From Lithodes maja (Eukaryota > Arthropoda > Malacostraca > Decapoda > Lithodidae), in contig JBAKBP010006579.1 in the NCBI GenBank assembly GCA_037953745.1, positions 45,141 to 109,140 on the forward strand: a stretch of 64,000 bases of DNA, read 5' to 3'. Under the pieces are notes generated by a model, which saw only the letters and a list, made by a program, of their open reading frames with translations, was not told where the DNA came from and did no database searches. Each line of letters begins with the position of its first letter. Position 1 is the first letter of the stretch. Position numbers and translations under genes: made by a program. Positions 1-10,382 of this stretch are shown here, piece by piece.

Positions 1-180
1 CATTTAGGTGTCGATTTTTTCCTGGCGAGCGATAGCGAGCCTGTAATTTAAGGGGAATCGGCCTTCGGCCGGGATATTTTTCTACCGAAAAATGTACAAA
101 TTTATCTTGAAAGGGGGTCAAGGGGGAGTAATTTTAAGCTTGATGGAAGTCTAGGGAACCAACTAAAAACCTCCCCTTAA
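1..180 (+). repeat. Family A MITE, 3' part (cut by window edge)
   Basis: It carries the family hallmarks GGCGAGCGATAGCGAGCC and a CGGCC-TTCGGCCG hairpin, and it ends CTCCCCTTAA at 171-180. The 5' half lies outside the window. An opposite-orientation copy begins at 424. Confidence 0.8.
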
Positions 181-275
181 TAGACGATTTTATACACCTT
201 AGGAGAGATCTCGATAAACCTTTTGACTCGCGCAGAACCCTCCTTTACTTTATATAAAACTCGTGGAATAATAAC

Positions 276-369
276 CATAATTAACTGTCAAACTGCGCCA
301 TAATTAACTGTCAAACTGCGCCATAATTAACTGTCAAACTGCGCCATAATTAACTGTCAAACTGCGCCA
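276..369. repeat. Tandem repeat, 23 bp x 4
   Basis: Four essentially identical units containing ATTAACTGTCAAACTGCGCC sit in the spacer between two inverted family A copies. Confidence 0.9.
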
Positions 370-423
370 TAATTTTGAAGGTGTTAACTGCATTATATAA
401 AGTGATGATAGCTTTACCACCAC

Positions 424-760
424 TTAAGGGGAGGTTTCTAGTTTGTTTCCTACTCCTCCAGCAATCTTAAAATTTCACCCCCTTGACCCCCCTTTCAAGA
501 TAAATTTGTACATTTTTCGGTAGAAAAATGTCCCGGCCGAAGGCCGATTACTCATAAATACCAGGCTCGCTATCGCTCGCCAGGATAAAATCGACACCTA
601 AATGGCACGAAAGGTCTTAAAATTGATAGAATGGGGCGGAAATTCTTAAAAATCACCAAACTAATGGGGCAAACGTCTTAAAATCTCAAAAGCAATGAGG
701 CTAAACATGATGGAGAAAGAGGTCAAGTCTAAAATCCCTCAAGTGGAAATCTCCCCTCAA
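424..760 (-). repeat. Family A MITE, near full length
   Basis: It starts TTAAGGGGAGG at 424 and ends CTCCCCTCAA (a TTAA variant) at 751-760. The family core is present in reverse, with the CGGCCGAAGGCCG hairpin near 533-548. Confidence 0.8.
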
Positions 761-1104
761 GGGGTTAGTGGCTGTATTGTTGGTCTATTCATTCACTTGT
801 TTAGTTCCCTCACTAGACCTCTCTCAAACTTGGACAAATACCTCCTACACCTCCCCCCCCCCCCCCCCCCTGAAGATATATTTGTACATTTTTCGGTAGT
901 TTCCTCATATAATTACAGGCTCGCTATCGCTCGCCATGAAAAAAATAGACTCCTAAATGCGACCTAGGTCTTAAAATTGACAACGGAATGGAGCTAAAGG
1001 TATTAGGATCGCCAAACTAATGGGCCGAACGTCTTAAAATCTCAAAACTAATGGGGCTAAACACGAGGGAGAGAGGGGTCCAGAAAACCGACCCATCCCC
1101 CCTT
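757..1104 (-). repeat. Family A MITE, abutting the previous copy
   Basis: It shares the TCAA at 757-760 with the preceding copy and runs in the same orientation to about 1104. A run of 18 C at 852-869 lies inside. The hairpin segment is missing. Confidence 0.75.
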
Positions 1105-1220
1105 AGTTGCCTTTATGGATACAAGAAAAACATTATGGCCATGAAAAAGGCAATTAAAGTGTCCATAATATTCTCCGTGTATATACTGTAGGTAGATTGG
1201 TATTAATAAACCTATCTAAT

Positions 1221-1425
1221 GTACAGTCGGCCAAATAAGTCATGTCTCGGCACCAAGTATATATCGATCAATAATTGGTATCAGCCATATCTAAACTTGG
1301 ATTTATTAATTTCGAATGAGAAATACAAACATGTGCCTACACTTACCCACCGTATTCAACATCTGACGGACATTAATACAGCACAGAGCGAGCCAAACGT
1401 AATGACAGCGATTTTAAGACTATAC
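1221..1425 (+). repeat. Family D MITE, degenerate copy
   Basis: It aligns along its length with the copy at 4487-4700: CAGTCG start, AAGTCATGTCTCGG, ATCAATAATTGGTATCAGC, CATCTGACGGACATTAATACAG. The right terminal inverted repeat is not recognisable. Confidence 0.7.
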
Positions 1426-1459
1426 ACCTCTTTTCTTTGTCACTATTAAGACTGTTCGT

Positions 1460-1672
1460 GACATTTAGGTGTCTATTTTTTCCTGGCGAGCGATAGCGAG
1501 CCTGTAATTTCATGAGTAACCGGCATTTTTCTACCGAAAAATGTACAAATCTATCTGGAAGGGGGGTCTAAGGGGTGTATATTATTACAGCTTGATGGAG
1601 GTCTGAGGAGAAAACTAAAAATTAATAAAAAGATAAAACAGTTAGCAAATATATACGCTCGTCTCCCCTTAA
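1460..1672 (+). repeat. Family A MITE, 3' half
   Basis: It begins at the CATTTAGGTGTC segment, carries the GGCGAGCGATAGCGAGCC core and ends GTCTCCCCTTAA at 1661-1672. Confidence 0.75.
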
Positions 1673-1702
1673 AAAATGTAATGGTTAGCCAATAAAATAC
1701 TT

Positions 1703-1704
<2 letters not shown>

Positions 1705-1776
<72 letters not shown>
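1705..1776. repeat. (AC)n microsatellite, 72 bp
   Basis: This is an uninterrupted AC dinucleotide run. It creates long Thr-His or Val-Cys reading frames on both strands that are not genes. Confidence 0.98.
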
Positions 1777-1778
<2 letters not shown>

Positions 1779-1927
1779 AGTAAACACATTTCTCGGAATA
1801 ACCAACTTGGTGTAAAAATCCCTAACATTATAATCATCCCGAAAATAATAGATGACAAGAAAATGCCAACATATTATTTCAGTCTCCAGCAGAAAGAACC
1901 GACCATTTGTTTTCGTGAGTTAATAGC

Positions 1928-2146
1928 TATAGTCTATTCGCTGTAAGTAGGCAAGCAATTATGACTTCTATCCTCTCTAACTCAAAAAGGGCTAGAGCAA
2001 ATTGGCTGTAAATTTCCACATCTATTCTGTGGCTGACTCTTCCCAAATGGTAGACATAATTATTAGCTCGAATACCCTAGTCGTTTTTGAGTTACAGAGG
2101 TTAGTGGTCATGATTTTTTTCGCCTACTTACAGCGAATAGACTATA
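1928..2146. repeat. Family B MITE
   Basis: A terminal inverted repeat TATAGTCTATTCGCTGTAAG is mirrored at the right end as CTTACAGCGAATAGACTATA. The internal core starts CTCTAACTCAAAAAGGGCTAG and ends GTCGTTTTTGAGTTACAGAGG, so it is itself an inverted repeat. Confidence 0.9.
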
Positions 2147-2183
2147 GGAGAGAAAGGGTTGACCTATGATTTATTGAAGGGGA

Positions 2184-3190
2184 GATGAGAAAGGGAGGGG
2201 AGGTAAGAGATGGGATGGGTGAGTTAGGGGGGAAGGAAGGGAAGAGGAGGGGAGGGGAGGTAAGAGATGGGATGGGTGAGTTAGGGGGGAAGGAAGGGAA
2301 GAGGAGGGGAGGGGAGGTAAGAGATGGGATGGGTGAGCTAGGGGGGGAAGGAAGGGAAGAGGAGGGGGGGAGAGGGGAGGAGAGGTAAGAGATGGGATGG
2401 GTCAGCTAGGGGGAAGGAAGGGAAGAGGAGGGGAGGGAGAGGGGAGGGGAGGTAAGAGATGGGATGGGCGAGCTAGGGGAAGGAAGGGAAGAGGAGGGGA
2501 GGGGAGGTAAGAGATGGGATGGGCGAGCTGGAGGGAAGGAAGAGGAAGGAAGGGGAGGGAAGGGGTGGGGAGGTAAGAGATGGGATGGGCGAGATGGAGG
2601 GAAGGGGAAGGGGAGGGGAGATAAGAGATGGGATGGGTGAGCTGGGAGGGAAGGAAGGGGAGGGGAGGTAAGAGATGGGATGGGTGAGCTGGGAGGGAAG
2701 GAAGAGGAAGGGAAGGGAAGGAAGGGAGGGGAGGGGAGGTAAGAGATGGGATGGGCGAGCTGGGAAGGGAAGGAAGAGGAAAGGAAGGGGAGGGGAGGTA
2801 AGAGATGGGATGGGTGAGCTGGGAGGGAAGGAAGAGGGAAGGGAAGGAAGGGGAGGGGAGGTAAGAGATGGGATGGGTGAGCTGGAGGGAAGGAGAGAGG
2901 AAGGGAAGGGAAGGAAGGGAGGGGAGGTAAGAGATGGGATGGGCGAGCTGGGAAGGGAAGGAAGAGGAAAGGAAGGGGAGGGGAGGTAAGAGATGGGATG
3001 GGTGAGCTGGGAGGGAAGGAAGATATAAGGAAGGGGAGAGGAGAGAGGAAGGGGTGAGGAGAAAGGGAGGGAAGAGGAGGAAGGGAAGAGGAGGTAAGAG
3101 ATGGGATGGGTGAGCTGGGAGGGAAGGAAGATGAAGGAAGGGAAGAGAAGGAGGAGAGGGGATGAAAGAAGGGAAGGGAAGAGGAGGGAG
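2184..3190 (+). repeat. Purine-rich minisatellite, ~60-75 bp units
   Basis: About fifteen units each contain GTAAGAGATGGGATGGG followed by a variable GGGAAGGAAGAGGAAGG stretch. The plus strand is almost pure G and A for about 1 kb, a composition able to form triplex or G-quadruplex structures. Reading frames here are Gly/Arg/Lys/Glu runs made by the repeat. Confidence 0.93.
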
Positions 3191-3611
3191 GGTTACAGAT
3201 AAGATGGGCTGGCGTGGGATAGTAGGGGAAGGCCAGGGAATGGAAGGGAATTTATCTCAAGTGAAAGGAAGGGATAGCAAATTAGGCTGAGCTGCACCAC
3301 ACCACATAGCTACATCGTTTCGTCTAATGCTACCCAAATTAAATCAGCATAAGTGCCAACATACGGATAAAGTTAATACTGCATATCCCGAGTAGATTAT
3401 CAGAATACAAGAAAAGAAACCCCAAGCCAGCAACACTCACGTCATCACGGCTCAAGACTCCACTCTGAAACAATAAAGGAAATAGGGGTCAGTCAGGTTA
3501 GCATCAACATCAAGAGAGCACATTAATGTACAACACAATCATTACAGGATGGTTCTAGTATACGGGGGTTGTTAAGCTATCTCTGACACAAGGGCAGGTA
3601 TATTAATTCAT

Positions 3612-3735
3612 ATTTTTTCACCAACCAATTCACTTCTAAACTCAATTAATGAAATCAACAAATACATGCGGCATTCCAAGGACTCGAACCTAGGATCCTC
3701 ACACCGAAAATATTTACCATATGCTACTAGCCATA
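3612..3735 (-). repeat. tRNA-derived SINE (S family)
   Basis: On the minus strand a tRNA-like head has a promoter B box GGTTCGAGTCC (3680-3690). A tail with TTTCATTAATTG and TTGGTTGGTG follows. The same head and tail recur near 15829 and 32041. Confidence 0.75.
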
Positions 3736-3847
3736 TATATTATTTATCCGTAAGAATGTAATAAAACACATGCATAATAGTGAAGAGAAAGTAGGTTCAT
3801 CATAATTGCTCACAGTCTACAATACACACAAATAATGATAACATTTA

Positions 3848-4460
3848 CTATAGTCTATTTGTTTCCATCTGATGATGAACTGAATCTCTTAAGGGGAGAT
3901 TTCCACTTGGAGGATTTTTTTCTGAACCTCTTTCTCCCTCATGTTTAGCCCCATTGCTTGTGAGATTTAAAGACGCTTGCCTCATTAATTTGGAGATTTT
4001 AAGAACCCTCGCCCCATTTCTGTCAATTTTAAGATCATTCGTGCCATTTAGGTGTCGGTTTTTTCCTGGCGAACGATAGCGAGCCTGTAATTTAAGGGGA
4101 ACCGGCCTTCGGCCGGGAAATTTTTCTACCGAAAAATTTACAAATTTATCTTGAAAGGGGGTCAAGGGGGAGTATTTTTATTTATCTTGAAAGGGGTCAA
4201 GGCGGAGTAATTTTATTTATCTTGAAAGGGGGTCAAGGGGGAGTCATTTTAAGCTTGATGGAAGTCTAAGGAATCAACTAAAACCCTCCCCTTAACAGCG
4301 AATGTCCCGATAATTAATGGAAAAATATGAACATAATATACATGCAAGTCATAAATAACAAGTTATCACAATTAACAACAATTTGTCGCTACAAAATTGT
4401 CTGATAACTGAGTAATAAAGATAGGCAATTTACCCTCCGCTGAAAATAAACTGACTATAG
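3848..4460 (+). repeat. Family E MITE interrupted by family A
   Basis: The left end CTATAGTC..GTTT and right end AAAATAAACTGACTATAG are inverted copies. The body matches the uninterrupted copies at 37690 and 44333. The family A insertion (3889-4295) sits between TCTCTTAA and TTAACAGCG, where the empty copy at 44333 reads CTCTTAACCACTG. Confidence 0.85.
3889..4295 (+). repeat. Family A MITE, full length, nested
   Basis: It runs from TTAAGGGGAG to CTCCCCTTAA and is inserted at a TTAA inside family E, so TTAA is the duplicated target. A ~35-bp segment (TTTATCTTGAAAGGGGGTC) is triplicated near 4139-4250. Confidence 0.88.
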
Positions 4461-4486
4461 CTATTATGATAAAAGTCAAATTATGT

Positions 4487-4700
4487 ACAGTCGCGCTAAT
4501 AAGTCATGTCTCGGGCACCAAGTATGTTTGGATCAATAATTGGTATCAGCAATATCTAAGCTTCATTTCTTCATATGGAGTGAAATATACAAACATGTTC
4601 CTACAATTACCCACCCTATTCAACATCTGACAGACATTAATACAGTACGGAGAATGCCAAACATAATGCCAGCTGGGACATGAATTATTAGCGCGACTGT
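4487..4700. repeat. Family D MITE, complete
   Basis: The terminal inverted repeat CAGTCGCGCTAATAA is mirrored by TTATTAGCGCGACTG at 4686-4699, and the flanking bases suggest a TA target. The body matches 1221-1425. Confidence 0.88.
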
Positions 4701-4897
4701 GCAGCTATTAAATAAGTCTACGTTTTTCCCATGACCAGAATTGTGTCTTATGTATTCTAAGCTTACTCTAAAAGACAAGTATTGTACTTAAATAACGCCC
4801 AACGTTCAAGATAAAACGAAAAACCAGCATTACATAAGCGTGTGTTGGACGCAAATAAGGGGAATGGTAGTCAAATTAATAGGTTTAGTTGCCTCCA

Positions 4898-5213
4898 ATT
4901 ATTTCTAGACACTTAAGCCACTTTCACACATTCACGATGTTGGTCCCGATGTACCCAGATTTGAATATCGAGACACAACGTGGTGCAATCCCCAACGTGT
5001 GTCGGGGTCGTCGGGGAGCGTCGTGTTACCCGCGGTGCGGGACGTGGCAAATCGGGCTTGGCCACCAAAGGTTTGGATTTGTTCAAAAATTCGCACGATG
5101 GACTTTTGGCGTGATACCGTCGGGTACAACGTGTCGATGACGTGGGTCTCGCTTGTCTGCATCCGGTTCATCGGCATCGACGTGGCGGCGTCGGGGTATA
5201 AATAGTTATAATA
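4898..5213 (+). other. CpG-rich patch ending in a TATA-box-like motif
   Basis: About 300 bp are strongly enriched in CG dinucleotides within AT-rich surroundings. It opens with TTTCACACATTCACG, similar to the terminus of the Harbinger element at 6978. TATAAATAG lies at 5197-5205. Reading frames on both strands match nothing I recognise. It may be a decayed transposon end or a promoter-like island. Confidence 0.5.
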
Positions 5214-6029
5214 TATTACAGTAAAAGTCATGTAATCCGAATGGCAGAGGACCGACAGTGCTTCGGATTAGTGAGTATTCTGACAACACTATAAATACGC
5301 ACATGATGAATAAATAAAGACCTGATATGGTATACGGTAGGCCTATACCGTATATACCGTATATAATATTCCATAATCAACTTATATCAAACGAGTTAAT
5401 AAGTTCAAATGAAAAATCAGTGTACCGGTATGATTACCGAAACACGTGTGTGTTAATTGTCGAGTGAGTGTGTGTGCGTGTGCGTGTGTCTGTGTTATTG
5501 TTCCTGTTGTGGCTATATTGACCGCCACTGATACACGGTATGCAATAAATGTTATTATAATTATGCTCTATGGAATTGAATTTCATTTTACCTAATACAG
5601 TAATGTTTATAATAGTAAAAGCCAAAGGAAATACTAAGTGTTATTGATTAATTTAATACAAGGTAGTGTTTGTGTGGGTGGATGGGTTTAGATAGAGGAG
5701 ATTGTTCCTGTGTTTTCGACGATTCCATCCTTACACAAGCTATGTTTATGTCGATCCTTTTGCACAGATAGGTTTATATCAATACATTTTACCTTCCACA
5801 ATTAGAGAAAATATGATTCATCACGAAGTGTAGCCTACCTGTGGATATTAAACGCACTGTTATATTATATACTATATGAGATATACCGGTACCGGTATAT
5901 CTTTTTATCGTTATTTTTATTTGCATAATAAATCACAACAATTGTTTCCGCTGAACATGATGCGGTGTTTAGAATATGCTATCATCAATATTGGATTTTA
6001 TAGAAATAAATCTATAACGATAGTTTTTG
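5214..6029. other. AT-rich stretch without a recognisable gene
   Basis: A short TG-rich run lies near 5448-5495. Otherwise I see no gene, repeat terminus or RNA structure. Confidence 0.6.
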
Positions 6030-6725
6030 TTTTTATAGAATCTCAGCCGCACCAAAATATTCGCTCTCAATTGGTTTTCACCCATAATAATTTTGTTATG
6101 AACGGCAAGAGGAAAGGTTAGTATATTAATATGTGGAATTTGACCGTAGGTGAAGGTTACTGTTCAGTCCGCCCGTACTTTCCCTCTCCATCTCAGTTGG
6201 TTTTCACCCATAATAATTGTTTGTTGTTATTTAAAAACAATTATGAACTGCAAGAGGAAAGGTTATTATATAAGATTTCAACAACAAAATAAATTAAAAT
6301 AATAATATGTGGAATTTCACCGTAGGTGAAGGTTACTGTTCAGTCCGCCCGTACTTTCCCTCTCCATCTCAGTTTGGTTTTCACCATAATAATTGTTTGT
6401 TGTTATTTAAAAACAATTATGAACTGCAAGAGGAAAGGTTATTATATAAGATTTCAACAACAAAATAAATTAAAATAATAATATGTGGAATTTCACCGTA
6501 GGTGAAGGTTACTGTTCAGTCCGCCCGTACTTTCCCTCTCCATCTCAGTTGGTTTTCACCCATAATAATTGTTTGTTGTTATTTAAAAACAATTATGAAC
6601 TGCAAGAGGAAAGGTAATTATATAAGATTTCAACAACAAAATAAATAAAATAATAATATGTGGAATTTCACCGTAGGTGAAGGTTACTGTTCAGTCCGCC
6701 CATACTTTCCCTCCCCATTTTCACC
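6030..6725 (+). repeat. Satellite, ~176-bp unit, about four copies
   Basis: Units start with ATGTGGAATTTCACCGTAGG at 6131, 6307, 6483 and 6658, giving periods of 176, 176 and 175 bp, with a partial first unit from about 6030. Each unit carries a foldback (AATTGTTT..AAACAATT). Confidence 0.93.
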
Positions 6726-6977
6726 GATAAAATATGGGACAATGAATATTCTGTAAGCAAGTGATATATTGGATTTTCATTAGCTTTCTAATGGTACATA
6801 ATGGCCTATGTACGATCAAAACTTTTATTTTTCCTGAATATTTTTTGTCCGTCGCCGCTGTCACCCACTGGTAAATATTTTCGCTTCACTTCAGGGTCTA
6901 TTTTCATATAATTTAACGTTCGATACACTTTTAGATATTAATTTCGTATACCGGCAATGAACACAGATTGTTATTTA

Positions 6978-7956
6978 TGCTGGGTTCACACATTCACGTA
7001 TATCGCTCCCGTATGCTCCCGTCAGGCGTGATCGCCAATTTTGTGTAATGACGGGCGTAGTCCGGCCGTGTACGCCCGTATAGAGGAAGACTATTGCACT
7101 ACCCGACATACGTACCGTAACGGGGCCAGTGTTACGTCAGACGTAATGTAGTCGTATGGAGCTATGTACGTGCTTGCGACTTGCGTAAGCATGTCCCCGT
7201 TAGTCCGCCTGGGCTGCCCGATTTGCGGAACACAGGCCACGCCCATGGCCACGCCCCCACAATACCTACGTAGCTGAGGCCGTACGTCTTGTGAGTTTGT
7301 AGGCATTACGTGGACCGTGTCCGGACAATCGTAGGCACACCCCGTTTGTCCAAACACATACAAAGACAGTCTTTGTCAACCACGTATGTCTTGGTTGGAA
7401 TCTGGGAACTAGAAAAGGGCATGGCTGGCCACAACGTTCCCATTCCCACTCCTGACTCGGCACCATGAAGAACATCACGGAATACATCCTGGAGGAGTTC
7501 AAGATGGTGAACTCCCTAATCAAACCGGAGAACAGGCACAACACCCGGCTCATGCAATGGATCATTTCCTACATAGAAATGTTGGAACTGCTTGCAATAG
7601 CAAACAACATCCATGAAGAAGAAGAAGAGAAGAAGAATGAAAGGAGCAAGAGGACAGTATGGATGTGGCCATATCTACAACGTAGGCCTGAACATGGCCA
7701 TTATGATAAGCTGATGAAAGAGTTGGCCACCGAATGTCCACAACTCTACAAAAACTTCACCCTTCACCCGGGTAGACAAACAACTATTTGATGAGATAGT
7801 TGAACGTGTCACACCCCTCATTCAGAAGAAACCTACATTCTGGCGTAACCCCATTCCTCCTGGTCTGCGGGTGGCCATCACCCTACGTTTCCTCGCTACG
7901 GGTGATTCCTATAAGAGCCTGCAATACAACTTTCGTGTTGCCCACAACACCATCAG
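6978..7956 (+). repeat. Left arm of the Harbinger inverted repeat
   Basis: It is nearly identical to the reverse complement of 11251-12211, including terminal GC-rich sequence, the transposase start codon and about 165 transposase codons. Similarity stops abruptly after CACCATCAG at 7956. Confidence 0.92.
7465..7956 (+). pseudogene. Harbinger transposase, 5' fragment
   Basis: The reading frame opens with MKNITEYILEEFKMVNS and continues for 108 codons. A one-base frame change near 7764 is followed by the downstream transposase segment (LFDEIVERVTPLIQKK, then PPGLRVAITLRFLATGDSY) up to AHNTI. There it is cut and joined to antisense MADF sequence, so the DDE domain is absent. The same region is present on the minus strand at 11251-11722. 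It cannot encode an active transposase; at most it makes an N-terminal fragment. Confidence 0.85.
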
Positions 7957-8577
7957 GCATACCAAGTGACCGGGGCTTCTTCTGACGGACGATGTGTGGC
8001 TTCATGAAGTGAAATATGCTGAGGATCCACCTCTCCCTCTCAGTCAGTCGTTTGGCCCCATCACCACTCTTCAACTTGCTGAGCCGGCCGAACCTGGAGC
8101 GAAGAGATCCCCACCAGGTCTTCAAATCGAAGGCGGTCATTGGTGGGTCCATGGTCGCAGCCTTCTCCGCCCATACAGAATCTATATGTTCCTTATTCTT
8201 GTGCCGGGGGTCCCCCTTGTCAATAATGAAAGGCGCATCCAGCTCAATCCAATCAGCCAGCATCCTCTCCGTCTCCTCCGTCAGTATCACATTCGTCTTC
8301 TTCCTGCGGCGTTTCTTTGGTGGAGTCTGGCTGTTGGGAAGTGCAGGTTCTACTTCTTCATCCTCTTCTTCCTCGTCACTCTCATCATCCACTTCAACCT
8401 CTCCACTATCGGGCCGAGGTCGAGAACAATTTCACCTTCAGGCGTCGAGGGGCCAGGCTGAGAGGGGTCAGAGTTGGAGGGGCCAGGCTGAGAGGGGTCA
8501 TAGTTGGAGGGGCCGGGCTGAGAGGGGTCACCAGGTGATGTGTCTCCAGACGTCGAGGTGGCAGGGGAAGCCTTCCT
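7957..8577 (-). pseudogene. MADF/SANT-like Harbinger partner protein, first exon (partial)
   Basis: On the minus strand the coding sequence enters from the N gap with a Pro/Ser-rich stretch containing three DPSQPGPSN-type repeats. An acidic run, a basic PPKKRRRKK nuclear-localisation-like segment and a MADF-like fold follow; the fold has WIELDAPFI, VWAEKA and the DLKTWWGSLRSRFGRLSK region. Such proteins are the usual second gene of PIF/Harbinger elements and help transposase bind DNA and enter the nucleus. A one-base frame change falls in a C run near 8411-8416. A candidate splice donor (TTG/GTATGC) lies just before the break with the transposase fragment at 7956/7957. The start codon is hidden in the gap. 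Confidence 0.75.
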
Positions 8578-8777
8578 NNNNNNNNNNNNNNNNNNNNNNN
8601 NNNNNNNNNNNNNNNNNNNNNNNNNNNNNNNNNNNNNNNNNNNNNNNNNNNNNNNNNNNNNNNNNNNNNNNNNNNNNNNNNNNNNNNNNNNNNNNNNNNN
8701 NNNNNNNNNNNNNNNNNNNNNNNNNNNNNNNNNNNNNNNNNNNNNNNNNNNNNNNNNNNNNNNNNNNNNNNNNNNNN
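8578..8777. other. Assembly gap, exactly 200 N
   Basis: Two hundred consecutive N separate opposite-facing halves of the MADF-type gene. The round length suggests a placeholder of unknown true size. Confidence 0.99.
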
Positions 8778-9274
8778 GTCCCACACAACCCCAATTCAAT
8801 TACAAAGCCCAATTATAGGCTCCACACTCTAATACCCTGAGGATCATCTTACCAAAACGGCTAGGGATTAACGCAGGATTATGGGGGTCTGCAGAGTGCT
8901 GATTGGCCCAACCCGGCTGATCCCCCTTCACACCCAACCCCTCTCGTCCATATGCTTATCCAATTTTATCTTAAAGCTCCCTACAGTTTTAGATCCCACT
9001 ACAGCACTTGGTAGTTACATTGTTCATTGGTGGCACCCCATTGCAATTCCATGCTATTATTAGATAAAGTGTTTCTGTTTCCAAAGTTATTACAATAACA
9101 TAAATTAATAATAATACTAAAGATCTCATGATTTCACACCATACTATCGACAATAACTTTGAACATATTTTGTTCCCAAAATACCACAACAGTTCATTGG
9201 TTAAAATAAATTTGTTGTCAAATATGAAAATATTATGTTTCGTGTGTTTAATGTTCTATTGTTTCTTGTTCAAG

Positions 9275-9904
9275 GTCCTCGCGAATTCTGAGAAGCTGCG
9301 ACAGAACCTGGGTCAGGCGTTCGATGTGGTCGAGGACCAGGACCATAAATATTGGCGCTACTCCCTGGAGGGCATGGTGAAAGACTGTGTGGGGCTGCCT
9401 CCAGCTTATAACACCACACTCAAGTTGGAACTGTTGGCAGCCATCGACCGGTTCAAGGTTGCCCATGCGGAGGGAGTGCCCCGGCCTGGTCCGGACCTCT
9501 TGCTCCACGCCCACAGGAGCTTTGGCTTTCCGGCGCCCCTACCCCAACCCGTGGCACAGCAGCATCCGACAGTGATGTACCAGGGCACTCCAGCAACCAC
9601 CCTGCCTCCTCCCACCCTGTCGACCCAGCCTCAGCCTGGTCTTGGGGGCATCGTGCTACCTGCACACCAGGTTGCAGCCTTGAGGTCGTTGTTGGTGCAG
9701 CCACCTGTAACGACACCCCATCGCAAATTCGTCATGCCTACTGCCTCCACACCCAGCCAACCGTCTTTCGACCTGGGGCAGTTTGGCAACACATTCCTAG
9801 AAATGTTGACGGCTCAAAAATCCCCAACACCTGGCATTGTAGGTACGCCTGTGTCTGCCATAGATCCCCTGAATGAGACACAGGAGATCCCCAAGCATTT
9901 ATAA
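9275..9904 (+). CDS. Probable 3' exon of the Harbinger MADF/BESS-type protein
   Basis: The frame is open to TAA at 9902-9904. A good intron 3' end precedes it (a T-rich tract then CAAG at 9271-9274), so I start the exon at 9275 rather than at an upstream ATG. The protein begins with about 60 residues resembling the BESS-like C-terminal region of MADF proteins (DHKYWRYSLEGMV, then LPPAYNTTLKLELLAAIDRF). A Pro/Gln/Thr-rich low-complexity tail follows. In MADF partners this part mediates protein contacts. Its first exon should lie upstream on the plus strand, but the only MADF exon seen is on the minus strand across the gap. The family assignment is inference from position and composition. Confidence 0.6.
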   Translation, partial: VLANSEKLRQNLGQAFDVVEDQDHKYWRYSLEGMVKDCVGLPPAYNTTLKLELLAAIDRFKVAHAEGVPRPGPDLLLHAHRSFGFPAPLPQPVAQQHPTVMYQGTPATTLPPPTLSTQPQPGLGGIVLPAHQVAALRSLLVQPPVTTPHRKFVMPTASTPSQPSFDLGQFGNTFLEMLTAQKSPTPGIVGTPVSAIDPLNETQEIPKHL

Positions 9905-10382
9905 TACCCTCTGTGTATATATATATATATCTTAATGTGTATTTGTTAAAAATATATGTATTTGTGTAATGACGTGTGTGTTTCTATTTCCAATATTTTA
10001 TCATAATTGTTGATTAATAAGATGAACAAAAAAAATCTATAATGAAAGTAATGAGCATACACAATAAATAATTCATTTAAACGCAATAATGATAATATGG
10101 TTAATACTAATTTTGACAATCCTTGATGGACAACTTACATTAAATATAACTGTTAGACATAAAGTACAAAACAAAGGTAACATGGAAAACAAAGCAAAAT
10201 TGAATGCAATTAGAAAGTCAAAGATGTAAAATTAAATAAGCATAGTACAATTTAAGTACACATATAATTTAAACTACATAGGAAGAACCTAAACATTAGA
10301 GAAAATGCACTTTCAAAGATACAATTACAATACAAAGCAAACTAGCAAAGCCTCGATGTATTTAAAAGTAAATGTAACTCAC
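9905..10382. other. AT-rich interval between the convergent Harbinger genes
   Basis: No coding signal is visible. AATAAA at about 10063 could serve as a polyadenylation signal for the plus-strand exon. Confidence 0.6.

Noticed and set aside
1551..1946. Thr-His and Val-Cys repeat proteins
   Set aside because: They are products of the AC microsatellite on the two strands.
2185..2989. Gly/Arg/Glu-rich open frames
   Set aside because: They arise from the polypurine minisatellite, which contains no stop triplets in some frames.
4932..5231. Overlapping ~80-100-codon open frames on both strands
   Set aside because: They are explained by the CpG-rich patch, which is poor in stop codons; neither translation resembles a known protein.
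8317..8538. Plus-strand frames opposite the MADF exon
   Set aside because: They are shadows of the minus-strand coding sequence; the minus frame has the domain and nuclear-localisation features.
9128..9274. Apparent signal peptide (MKILCFVCLMFYCFLFKVLA) upstream of the Harbinger 3' exon
   Set aside because: The hydrophobic run is the translation of a T-rich intron tract ending in CAAG. An intron acceptor explains it better, and a secreted protein makes no sense in a transposon partner gene.
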